Assembly (NCBI GenBank): GCA_934435195.1 | Contig: CAKSAJ010000009.1 | Location: forward strand, 1-64,000 | Reading direction: 5' to 3' | Length of the DNA stretch: 64,000 bases | Source of the DNA: an uncultured Schaedlerella sp. | GTDB taxonomy: Bacteria > Bacillota > Clostridia > Lachnospirales > Lachnospiraceae | Shown: positions 22,143 through 30,539 of the stretch, piece by piece | Position numbering within the stretch: position 1 is the stretch's first letter | How the letters are laid out: the number at the start of each line of letters is the position of its first letter | Translations under genes and position numbers: made by a program | The notes under the pieces: model-generated | Database searches by the model: none | The model's input: the letters and a program-made list of their open reading frames with translations, nothing else | Told to the model about the DNA's origin: nothing

Positions 22143-23441
22143 ATGAAGAAGAAAATTATTTTGTGTTTAGCTATGGTATTTGCATTTATTTGTATGTGTA
22201 CGGGATGCAATAGTGTAGCGAAGGAAAAGGAGATTAAAGAAGATTTAGAACAGTACACACAGGAAAATTTTCTAAGAGAAGGAGAAAAAATTGACAAAGT
22301 AGTTATTGAAAAAAGAATTACAAAAAAGAAAGAAAAGAGTGATCAGGTCTGGTGTACTGTCACCTCAAAGGACTTGAAAGCCGCGTATGAGAAGAAAGTC
22401 ATTTTGATATATCATTTGTACAATTCAGATGGCTGGATATTGGATGAAATTTATGATGATCCGTCAGGTGAAGAAATTATAAAGCCGTTGGTGGGGGTTG
22501 ATGAAGAAAAAATCACAAGTTCTTTAGTTGGAGAGAGTCTTACAGTGGAAGATGAATCCTGGAATATCGAGGAAGGAGAAATTAAATCTGTTAAAATAAA
22601 AAAAGAACAGACAGATTTAGAAAAGGGAACAGAAAATTTAACTGCTGAGATTGAATTTGCTTCGGATGTAGAAACGGTAAATGCTACGGTAGAATTGAGC
22701 TATGAATTTGATAAAGAATGGGAATTAAAATCTGTAAAAGAGAAAGGAACAGCAAAGACAAAGGAAAATGCTGAGACAGCGCTTAAAACAGATGATGAAT
22801 CAATAATTAGTTTACTGGATGGTCAGACGATTAGTATATTGCCATATAAGGAGGATGGCGGAGTGCATATATATTCGCCATCGGATATACAAGACGTAAT
22901 TATTGCAAAAGATGAGATTTCCGATTTGAAAATCGAATCACAAAAGAAATCAAATAAAGGAAAAAATCAAAATATAGTATGTAGCTTTGTATGGAGTAAA
23001 GCAAAGGCTGTATTTCAGGTGACTGCAGAGATTGCATATTATTATGAAGGTGAATGGCAGAAAAATGTGAATAGTCTGAAACCAGAGTTGAAATCAATTG
23101 ACAGTATGATGGGGGTGTGGAGTGGAACATATACTGGGGCTCCATATTCCGGTACAGCAGAATTGAATATTACAAGCATAGATGGAACTACGATAACAGG
23201 TGTATATAGTTATACTCCGGAGACAATTGATCGATATTCACATGCAGGAAGCTATAGTGTATCGGGAACAATTGATACATCTACTCTTATCATGAAGCTT
23301 AAGGCTGGTGATTGGGTGGAAAAACCGGATAAACCGCTTTCAACAGAAAAAATTGATATTACGGCAACGTATTGTATAAATGATGATGAAATAAGAGGCG
23401 TTGGACAAAAGGACAATCCTTTTAAAGTAAAAAAACAGTAA
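22143..23441 (+). CDS. Putative lipoprotein, 432 aa
   Basis: The N-terminus has a lysine-rich start, a hydrophobic core and a lipobox ending at Cys22 (CTGC), so the protein should be lipid-anchored on the outer face of the membrane. The rest is rich in Lys and Glu with repeated beta-strand-like segments, plus a C-terminal domain (from about residue 320, GVWSGTYTGAPYSGTAELNI) resembling small beta-barrel extracellular modules. AAAGGAGGA precedes ATG 22143. It pairs with the exported protein downstream. No enzyme motif is seen. Confidence 0.7.
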   Translation: MKKKIILCLAMVFAFICMCTGCNSVAKEKEIKEDLEQYTQENFLREGEKIDKVVIEKRITKKKEKSDQVWCTVTSKDLKAAYEKKVILIYHLYNSDGWILDEIYDDPSGEEIIKPLVGVDEEKITSSLVGESLTVEDESWNIEEGEIKSVKIKKEQTDLEKGTENLTAEIEFASDVETVNATVELSYEFDKEWELKSVKEKGTAKTKENAETALKTDDESIISLLDGQTISILPYKEDGGVHIYSPSDIQDVIIAKDEISDLKIESQKKSNKGKNQNIVCSFVWSKAKAVFQVTAEIAYYYEGEWQKNVNSLKPELKSIDSMMGVWSGTYTGAPYSGTAELNITSIDGTTITGVYSYTPETIDRYSHAGSYSVSGTIDTSTLIMKLKAGDWVEKPDKPLSTEKIDITATYCINDDEIRGVGQKDNPFKVKKQ

Positions 23442-23477
23442 ATTTAAATTGAAGCAAAAGAGAAAAGGGAAACTATT

Positions 23478-25424
23478 TTGAAAAAGAATAAATTACATAA
23501 GTGGATAATTTTAATTATTGTGTTAGTGCTGCTTGTAATAACAGCAGGTATATTTTATTTGAAAAATACGAATGACAAGAAAAAATCGGGAAACGAAACT
23601 GTTGTAAAAGACAATGTTCGTGTTATAACAAAGGACAGTGACATAACAAAGAGCATTTTGTCTGTTGAAGAGAATAGAATCGTATTCAGTGAAAATCCCA
23701 AATATAAAAAAGGGGATGTTATTACAGCAGGTATAATACCGGATGCAAAAGACGGATTTATCAGAAGAGTAACGGAAGTAAAAAAAGAAGGCAGTAAATA
23801 TATCATAGAAACAGAACCGGCATATTTGACAGATGTTTTTGAAAAAGCACATATTGTAAAAAATTATAAATTGACAGAAGATGGATTAGAAAAAGGACAT
23901 CCGGATGTTAAACAGGAAGAATCGAGAGTAAGTATGCAGAAAGTATCTTATGATAATACGAAAATTGTGAGAGATACAAGCTCTACTGCGAAGCTGGTAG
24001 ATATGGCGGATTCGGAAGACGATGAAGATGAGGAATCAGAAGATGACGGGTATATGTTTGGAGCTTCTTTTGATGAAGAGATAGAAAATATTCACATTAG
24101 TGGAGAAGCAGGATTTGATATATGGCTGGAGCTTAGATTGGACATTGATAATGGTAAGGTTCAATTTGGAATAGCTGTACGTGATAAAACAGGTGCGTCA
24201 CTGCATTTAGCATATGGTTCAGATTTACAAAAAGAAATAGAAAAGGTCATTTACGAGAAAGAGCTTCCTAATTTTACATTTGATGTGGCAGGAGTACCAA
24301 TTGTGGTAACAAATGATCTGGCGGTTGTATTGAATGGAAATGTGAAAGTAGAAGGATCTATGAGTCTGGATTATCAGATATCTTCAGAAAATACGCATGG
24401 ATTTTTATATGACAGCAGAAAAAGTAAAGTGGAAGAGATAAATGAGCATACAGATAATTCGGATGGAGTGCACTGGACCACGGTACAAGTTTCTGGAGAA
24501 AGCTCAGCAGATATAGCAATTCATTTGACCACACAGTTATATGGTTGTACAGGAATGGATTTCTCAGGAGGAATTTCTGGAAAAGCAGAGGGAGAGGCTA
24601 AAGTGACAACGAATCCAGATCTTGCAGGATACGCAGGAAAGTTAGATTTATCTATTACGCCGAAGGTATCAGGAACGCTGGTTGTTTCAGTGCCTATTAT
24701 TGACGAAAAATTAGTAGAGCAGCCACTTTTTGCAAAAGAATTAAAACCATTCTGGGAAAAACATTGGAAATCCAGCAGCGAGTGGAAAAAAGATATGGAA
24801 TGGACGGAAACAGGCGAAAAAGGAACGATAGATGAGGAAGGAAATGTTGGAGTTACATATACGACTCGATATGGCGAAGTAAATGCAATTACTTGTCCGA
24901 AGTTTCAATTTAATATTCCGTCAGGATGGAGCGTGACAACAGAAGAAGTTGGAGATGGGACAACTCCGGTTGAAGAAAATGTTGTTATAGCAAATGATAG
25001 AAATGTTACTGTGTCATATTGGTCGTGTTCAAGAGCATTGGGCGCAGCAATGCGAATGGTGGAAAAGTCAGATGTCACAAAAGTGGCGGATTCGCAATTT
25101 GTGCCATCATATCCAGCCGGAACAAATACAGATTTTTCATATTTAGGTCCATTTGTAGTTGCAAAAGTAAAGGCTAAAGCAACAATGGATATGCAACTAG
25201 ATTCTGATTATACAGAAATTGACGGAGGAACATTTTATGCTGTTGTTCCGGAATCATATCTCGGTGAGCATGAATATGTAAAACAGGTAGGAGATATTGA
25301 TGAATTTTCATTTGATTATCCAAGACCACATGCTTTTATAGCGGAATCACCGGATGGGAAATTTACAGAAAAGGAAGAAAAAGAAGTAATAGAAATTTTG
25401 AAAAGTTTTAGAGTTGCGGAATAG
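23478..25424 (+). CDS. Membrane-anchored extracellular protein, 648 aa
   Basis: TTG 23478 follows AAAGGGA. A single N-terminal membrane segment (about residues 9-28) precedes a large extracellular part. Residues about 170-190 form a very acidic linker (DSEDDEDEESEDD). The remainder looks beta-rich, with a conserved-looking block around 285-410 and a C-terminal domain with NIPSGWSVTTEE. I do not recognise the family. It follows the lipoprotein gene by 36 bp, so the two are probably made together as a surface pair. Confidence 0.65.
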   Translation: MKKNKLHKWIILIIVLVLLVITAGIFYLKNTNDKKKSGNETVVKDNVRVITKDSDITKSILSVEENRIVFSENPKYKKGDVITAGIIPDAKDGFIRRVTEVKKEGSKYIIETEPAYLTDVFEKAHIVKNYKLTEDGLEKGHPDVKQEESRVSMQKVSYDNTKIVRDTSSTAKLVDMADSEDDEDEESEDDGYMFGASFDEEIENIHISGEAGFDIWLELRLDIDNGKVQFGIAVRDKTGASLHLAYGSDLQKEIEKVIYEKELPNFTFDVAGVPIVVTNDLAVVLNGNVKVEGSMSLDYQISSENTHGFLYDSRKSKVEEINEHTDNSDGVHWTTVQVSGESSADIAIHLTTQLYGCTGMDFSGGISGKAEGEAKVTTNPDLAGYAGKLDLSITPKVSGTLVVSVPIIDEKLVEQPLFAKELKPFWEKHWKSSSEWKKDMEWTETGEKGTIDEEGNVGVTYTTRYGEVNAITCPKFQFNIPSGWSVTTEEVGDGTTPVEENVVIANDRNVTVSYWSCSRALGAAMRMVEKSDVTKVADSQFVPSYPAGTNTDFSYLGPFVVAKVKAKATMDMQLDSDYTEIDGGTFYAVVPESYLGEHEYVKQVGDIDEFSFDYPRPHAFIAESPDGKFTEKEEKEVIEILKSFRVAE

Positions 25425-25524
25425 TTTCATTCATCATTTGTTCTAGAACTGTAAAAAATGCTGCCGTGTCAAAATTTTTATTGATGCATATAATAATATA
25501 AGTGATATATGCAGGAGTGACACG

Positions 25525-25779
25525 ATGCGCGTATGTGAATTACGAGAAAAAGAAGTAATTAATACCTGCGATTGTAAGGTGTTAGGATGTGTAGTAGATA
25601 TAGATTTTGACTTGTGCAGTGGACAGATAGAAGCAATTATCGTTCCCGGACCCGGAAAAGTATGTGGGATATTTGGCGTGGACTCGGAATATATTATCCC
25701 ATTTGCATGTATCAGGAAAATCGGACCCGATATTATATTAGTGGAGATTCAGAAAGAAAAGTTTTTGAAGAAAATATAG
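25525..25779 (+). CDS. YlmC/YmxH family sporulation protein
   Basis: An 84-residue PRC-barrel-like protein with the family pattern: MRVCELREKEVINTCDCKVLGCVVDIDFD at the start, then the glycine/proline-rich IVPGPGKVCGIFG and IPFACIRKIGPDIILVE. Such proteins are widespread in spore-forming Firmicutes; the biochemical role is not settled. AGGAG lies before ATG 25525. A strong terminator follows. Confidence 0.88.
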   Translation: MRVCELREKEVINTCDCKVLGCVVDIDFDLCSGQIEAIIVPGPGKVCGIFGVDSEYIIPFACIRKIGPDIILVEIQKEKFLKKI

Positions 25780-25780
25780 C

Positions 25781-25834
25781 AGATAAGAGAGTTTTGATTT
25801 CTTTCACGTAAATCGAAACTCTCTTATCTATTTT
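25781..25834 (+). terminator. Rho-independent terminator after the YlmC/YmxH gene
   Basis: Arms 25781-25800 and 25810-25829 pair over 20 bp with one G-U and a 9-nt loop, followed by a short T-run. This is the boundary between the accessory region and the sugar-uptake cluster. Confidence 0.85.
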
Positions 25835-25907
25835 GGGGTTATGTAGGCCAAGCCACAAAGTCTAATGGAATATGTATCTAATAAGGGGAGAATGAAAGTC
25901 TGAAAAA

Positions 25908-26936
25908 TTATTCTCCAGAAACCTTACAGCAACTGTCTCTTTCTATCAAATGATGTGGCACGATAATCTTTGTCGCAACCAATCCCGGATTTTCAATATG
26001 ATTAATAATCTGCGAGGCTGCTTCAATTCCCAGCTGGCATGAATTGATGTCAATGGATGTGAGCTGTGGAGAAGTCAGTCTTGCAAATAATGAATTATTA
26101 AAGGAGATGATTGATAAATCTTCCGGAATCGACAGTTTGTTCTGCAGACATACTCGTTCCAGAGAAACAGCAAGAATATCATCACTTACTACAATTGCGG
26201 TTGGGGGTTCGGATTGTAATAATAACGCAGAAATTTCTTTGGTATTATTCTGTGATACATTTGCAACTTCTACACAGTATTCAGGTCGCATCGGAAGCCC
26301 ATGTTTTGCGAGTGCGAGCTGGTAACCGGATTTTCTGTCAGCAGAGAAAATGAGATTGCTGTCAGAACCCAGATATGCAATTCGACGATGACCGAGCTGG
26401 TAGAGGTATTCAGTTGCTTCCTGCCCTGCCAGCAGATTATCATTATCAATATAGATACTCTGATTTGTGTATTGTGTAGCTTTTCCAATCAGACTGTATA
26501 GCAATCCTTCATTAAATAAATAGTCGATAACAGGATCATCTTTTCTGGAATACAGAACGATAAACGCATCTACTTTACCACTTCTCGACATAGAGCGGAC
26601 TGCCTGCAATATTTCGTCTTCGTCTTGTCCGGTTACAATCGTTGTCATATATTGTTTTTGGTTACAGTAATGACTGACACCGCGAACTGCTTCAAGATAA
26701 AATGAGTTTTCGTATACTTCACGTGCAGACGCAGGAAGGATAATCCCTATTGTTCGTGAATTTTGAGAAGCAAGGTTACTAGCCTGGAAATTTGGTTCAT
26801 ACCCAAGCTCGATCATTGCTTTTCGAACCTTTTCTTTTGTTTCATTGCTGATAGAAGGGTTATTTTTACAGGTTCTGGATACTGTAGAAGGAGATACCCC
26901 TGCCAAAGCTGCAACATCTTTAATTGTCACTGTCAT
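25908..26936 (-). CDS. LacI-family transcriptional regulator
   Basis: A 342-residue repressor. The N-terminal helix-turn-helix (TIKDVAALAGVSPSTVSR, residues 3-20) and the hinge helix region are followed by a periplasmic-binding-protein-like effector domain to the end. It is divergent from the PTS gene at 27331; two palindromes in the shared region are good candidates for its operators. It probably responds to a maltose or glucoside signal and controls the PTS, phosphatase-family and malQ genes. Confidence 0.92.
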   Translation of the reverse strand: MTVTIKDVAALAGVSPSTVSRTCKNNPSISNETKEKVRKAMIELGYEPNFQASNLASQNSRTIGIILPASAREVYENSFYLEAVRGVSHYCNQKQYMTTIVTGQDEDEILQAVRSMSRSGKVDAFIVLYSRKDDPVIDYLFNEGLLYSLIGKATQYTNQSIYIDNDNLLAGQEATEYLYQLGHRRIAYLGSDSNLIFSADRKSGYQLALAKHGLPMRPEYCVEVANVSQNNTKEISALLLQSEPPTAIVVSDDILAVSLERVCLQNKLSIPEDLSIISFNNSLFARLTSPQLTSIDINSCQLGIEAASQIINHIENPGLVATKIIVPHHLIERDSCCKVSGE

Positions 26937-27022
26937 AAATAAAGCCTTTCATTTTTATGTATAAGTTATAAATAGTATTTTAAAGAAAGAAAATACTAAT
27001 GTCAAATGCATTGCATAAGAAA

Positions 27023-27039
27023 TTGCATAAGTTATGCAA
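27023..27039. promoter_or_regulatory. Perfect palindrome, possible LacI-family operator
   Basis: TTGCATAAGTTATGCAA is a perfect 17-bp palindrome about 85 bp upstream of the lacI-type gene. Half-site GCATAAG is repeated just upstream (27011). Its symmetric TGCA-containing form suits a LacI-family repressor. Confidence 0.5.
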
Positions 27040-27207
27040 AAGGAGTGGAAATAAAAAGACGGAAATGTTGAGCAATAGTAACAAAAACATAGATATTAAA
27101 TTGTGTGATATTTCAAAAACAACAAAAATGAAACTAGAAAAATGCACAAAAACAAGCATGGTAAATTGTGGAAAAAAGAGAAAGCGATGCAATATTAGAA
27201 AATAGAA

Positions 27208-27253
27208 TTGAAATATCATGAAACTCTGATTATAATTAATGCAAACGGTTGCA
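27208..27253 (+). promoter_or_regulatory. PTS promoter and overlapping operator
   Basis: TTGAAA (27208-27213) and TATAAT (27231-27236) have 17-bp spacing. Immediately after, TGCAAACGGTTGCA (27240-27253) is a near-perfect palindrome of the LacI/CcpA type covering the start site, where bound repressor would block transcription. The rest of the 26937-27330 interval is AT-rich with no gene. Confidence 0.7.
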
Positions 27254-27330
27254 CAAAACAATGCAAACAAAAGCAGAAGCGTGCAATAAAAAATAATATA
27301 GAGTAAAGGAAACACAGGGGAGGTTTAAAA

Positions 27331-29577
27331 GTGAGTAATCAAGAGAAACAAAATGTACTGACAACTGTTCTGGCTCCGTTAACCGGTAAGGCAGTTTCAC
27401 TATCAGAAGTCCCGGATCCGGTATTTGCGGAGAAAGTTATCGGGGATGGAATAGCAATCATACCGGAAGATGGGAAAATTGTAAGTCCGGTGGACGGAGA
27501 AATTTCATCAATTGCTGAAACCGGTCATGCATACGGATTTACAGCGGATAATGGTCTCGAGGTTTTGGTGCACGTAGGACTTGAAACGGTATCTCTGAAG
27601 GGGGAATGTTTTAAGGTTTACGCAAAAGCAGGCGATAAAGTAAAGGCCGGTGATCTGATAGCTGAGGTGGATTTGAATCTTCTGAAAGAAAAAGGACTTA
27701 ATTCCATCAGCCCTGTTCTGATTTGTTCTGACTTGGAAGAAAAAGAAATTTTATATACAGAGGGAAATGTAAAAGCAGGAGAATCTGTAGTACTGACAGT
27801 GAAGGACAAAAAAGAGGAAATAGCACAAGATACGCAGAATAGCACAGAAACATCAGATGTCAAGGCAGATAAATCAGAGAAGAATACAGTAGATAAAGAA
27901 ACTTCAAAGAAGAAAGAAAAGAAGAAATTCAACTTCAATTTTGATCTTCTTCAGAAGCTTGGAAAAGTATTGATGACGGTTATTGCAGTTATGCCGGCAG
28001 CAGGTCTGATGATCAGTATAGGAAAACTGGTGCAGATGGCAGGCGGAGATATTTCATTTATCTTGACGGTCGGAAGTACGATGGAGAACATCGGATGGGC
28101 AGTTATTAATAACTTACATATTCTATTTGCAGTAGCAATCGGTGGTTCCTGGGCAAAAGAAAGAGCAGGCGGTGCATTTGCAGCAGTAATTACATTTATC
28201 TTAATTAATCAGATAACGGGTTCAATATTCGGAGTTACTTCTGCAATGTTAAATGATCCGGATGCAATAACACATACATTGTTCGGAAAAGAAATTTTAG
28301 TAAATGGATATTTTACTTCTGTATTGGGAGTTCCGGCACTGAACATGGGTGTGTTTGTCGGAATTATTTCAGGATTTGCCGGAGGAATAATCTATAATAA
28401 GTATTACAACTATCGTAAATTACCGGACGCGTTGTCATTTTTTAATGGAAAACGTTTTGTACCAATGGTTTGTATTGCATGGTCAGTAATTATTTCGTTA
28501 ATCTTAGCAGTAATCTGGCCTGTAGTACAGTCAGGAATCAATGCATTTGGTGTGTGGATCGCAAATTCATCTTCTACATCACCAATCCTGGCACCTTTTA
28601 TCTATGGAACGTTGGAACGTCTGTTACTTCCATTTGGATTACATCATATGCTGACAATTCCAATGAACTATACTTCATTTGGCGGAACTTACACAATTGC
28701 AACCGGAATCAATGCCGGAAAACAGGTATTTGGACAGGATCCGCTGTGGCTTGCATGGGTAACAGATTTGATTAATTACAAAGATGCAGGACAGCTTGAT
28801 GCATACAAGAATTTGCTTACAACTGTTACACCGGCACGTTTCAAAGTTGGCCAGATGATAGGAGCAACCGGATTGTTACTTGGTGTAGCACTTGCTATGT
28901 ATCGTCGAGTTGACGCAGACAAGAAAGATAAATATCGTTCTATGTTTATCTCAACTGTATTGGCAGTATTCTTGACAGGTGTTACAGAACCATTGGAATT
29001 TATGTTTATGTTCTGTGCATTGCCATTATACATTGTATATGCAGTTTTACAGGGATGTGCATTTGCAATGTCAGGAATCATTCATTTACGAGTTCATTCA
29101 TTTGGAAATCTGGAGTTTATTACCAGAATCCCAATGTGTTTAAGAGCCGGACTTGCAGGGGATGTCATTAACTTTATAATTTGTGTTGTGGTATTCTTTG
29201 TGATTGGATATTTTGTTGCATATTTTATGATTGGTAAATTCCATTACGCAACACCTGGAAGACTTGGTAATTATATGGATGAAAATGCAGATGCGGACGA
29301 TACAAATACATCAGAAGGAGCAAATGCGAAAAAAGGAGCGGCTGACAGCCAGGCAGAAAGAATTATTACACTTCTCGGCGGTCGGGAAAATATAGTTCTT
29401 GTAGATGCTTGTATGACAAGATTACGTGTAACGGTAAAAGAGTTGGATAAAGTCGCAGAACTTCCGGCATGGAAGTCAGAGGGCGCACTGGGGCTGATTA
29501 AGAAGGATAATGGAATTCAGGCAGTGTACGGACCAAAAGCAGATGTATTAAAATCAGATATTAATGATATTTTATAA
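27331..29577 (+). CDS. PTS glucose/maltose-family transporter, EIIA-EIIC-EIIB fusion
   Basis: A 748-residue three-domain PTS protein. EIIA (about 15-155) has the phosphorylated-His motif VLVHVGLETV; a charged linker follows (about 160-205); EIIC (about 210-640) has roughly ten membrane spans; EIIB (about 665-748) has the phosphocysteine motif DACMTRLRV. It should import and phosphorylate a glucose- or maltose-type sugar. The domain order A-C-B is less common than C-B or C-B-A. GTG 27331 follows GGGAGG. The neighbouring malQ supports a maltose or maltodextrin substrate. Confidence 0.92.
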   Translation: MSNQEKQNVLTTVLAPLTGKAVSLSEVPDPVFAEKVIGDGIAIIPEDGKIVSPVDGEISSIAETGHAYGFTADNGLEVLVHVGLETVSLKGECFKVYAKAGDKVKAGDLIAEVDLNLLKEKGLNSISPVLICSDLEEKEILYTEGNVKAGESVVLTVKDKKEEIAQDTQNSTETSDVKADKSEKNTVDKETSKKKEKKKFNFNFDLLQKLGKVLMTVIAVMPAAGLMISIGKLVQMAGGDISFILTVGSTMENIGWAVINNLHILFAVAIGGSWAKERAGGAFAAVITFILINQITGSIFGVTSAMLNDPDAITHTLFGKEILVNGYFTSVLGVPALNMGVFVGIISGFAGGIIYNKYYNYRKLPDALSFFNGKRFVPMVCIAWSVIISLILAVIWPVVQSGINAFGVWIANSSSTSPILAPFIYGTLERLLLPFGLHHMLTIPMNYTSFGGTYTIATGINAGKQVFGQDPLWLAWVTDLINYKDAGQLDAYKNLLTTVTPARFKVGQMIGATGLLLGVALAMYRRVDADKKDKYRSMFISTVLAVFLTGVTEPLEFMFMFCALPLYIVYAVLQGCAFAMSGIIHLRVHSFGNLEFITRIPMCLRAGLAGDVINFIICVVVFFVIGYFVAYFMIGKFHYATPGRLGNYMDENADADDTNTSEGANAKKGAADSQAERIITLLGGRENIVLVDACMTRLRVTVKELDKVAELPAWKSEGALGLIKKDNGIQAVYGPKADVLKSDINDIL

Positions 29578-29583
29578 AAATGA

Positions 29584-29611
29584 GATGCGAGGGGATTATA
29601 TCCCTCGCATC
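29584..29611 (+). terminator. Stem-loop after the PTS gene
   Basis: GATGCGAGGG (29584-29593) pairs with CCCTCGCATC (29602-29611). There is no U-run, so it is more likely an attenuating or mRNA-stabilising hairpin that lets the PTS message be more abundant than downstream genes. Confidence 0.6.
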
Positions 29612-29659
29612 AAATACGTGAAAGCGAGAGTAAAGGATAGTAATTAGGAGCGGATAAAA

Positions 29660-30508
29660 ATGAAATTCATGACATTGAATACGCATAGTTTAGTGGAAAA
29701 CAATTATACGCAGAAGAAGGAACAATTCATAAAAATGTTAGAGAAAGAGCAGCCGGATATCGTTGCATTACAAGAAGTAAATCAATCTGCAAGTGCAGGT
29801 ATTATTCCGGATGTTATGTTGGCAGGCTATACAAGATGTATGGAATTCGGACTTCCTGTAAGAGAGGACAATCATGCGAAAGCAGTAGTGGAGAAACTTC
29901 GGGAAAACGGATCGTATTATTATTGGACATGGATTTCGGCTAAACTTGGATATGGGAAATATGATGAAGGAATGGCATTGTTGTCGAGAAAACCGATTGC
30001 AAGAGTGCGACAATATCTCATCAGTCAGGTAGATGATTATGCAAACTGGAAGACGAGAAAAATACTTGGAATTCAGACCAAAGACAGTGATGACTGGTAT
30101 TTTACTGTACATATGGGATGGTGGAATGACGAGGAAGAGCCATTGCGAAAACAGTGGAAAACAATGCAACAGGTACTTAGTGATGCAGAATTTGCAGAAA
30201 GTACGATATGGCTTATGGGAGATTTCAACAGTCTGGATCATGTAAAAGGAGAAGGTTACGAACTAATTTGTAACAGTGGATGGAAGGATACATATGTATT
30301 AGCAGAAGAAAAGGACGACGGCATTACGGTGGAAGAAGAAATTGATGGCTGGCGTGAATCCGATGGCAGAAGCAATCTGAAAAATGAAAAGAGACTGGAT
30401 TATATTTTCTGCAATCAGGAGAAACAAGTTCATTCATCAAAGGTTGTGTGTAATGGAAAGGTTTATCCGGTTGTATCCGATCATTATGGAGTCATGATAG
30501 AAGTTTAA
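29660..30508 (+). CDS. Endonuclease/exonuclease/phosphatase-family hydrolase
   Basis: A 282-residue EEP-fold protein: N-terminal MTLNTHS with the metal-site Asn, IVALQEVNQ (catalytic Glu), the middle IWLMGDFNSLD (GDFN motif) and the C-terminal RLDYIFCN plus SDHYGVMIEV (SDH motif). All active residues are present. It could be a nuclease, lipid phosphodiesterase or sugar-phosphate phosphatase. Its place between a PTS gene and malQ favours a carbohydrate-linked role; the substrate is open. Confidence 0.85.
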   Translation: MKFMTLNTHSLVENNYTQKKEQFIKMLEKEQPDIVALQEVNQSASAGIIPDVMLAGYTRCMEFGLPVREDNHAKAVVEKLRENGSYYYWTWISAKLGYGKYDEGMALLSRKPIARVRQYLISQVDDYANWKTRKILGIQTKDSDDWYFTVHMGWWNDEEEPLRKQWKTMQQVLSDAEFAESTIWLMGDFNSLDHVKGEGYELICNSGWKDTYVLAEEKDDGITVEEEIDGWRESDGRSNLKNEKRLDYIFCNQEKQVHSSKVVCNGKVYPVVSDHYGVMIEV

Positions 30509-30539
30509 TTGCAGGTTTTAAAAGAAAGGAAGATTAAAA

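Noticed and set aside
1..25424. Prophage or conjugative element
   Set aside because: No integrase, portal, capsid, terminase, relaxase or conjugation gene is visible, although the phage-type phosphoesterase and possible large RNA are compatible with phage ancestry.
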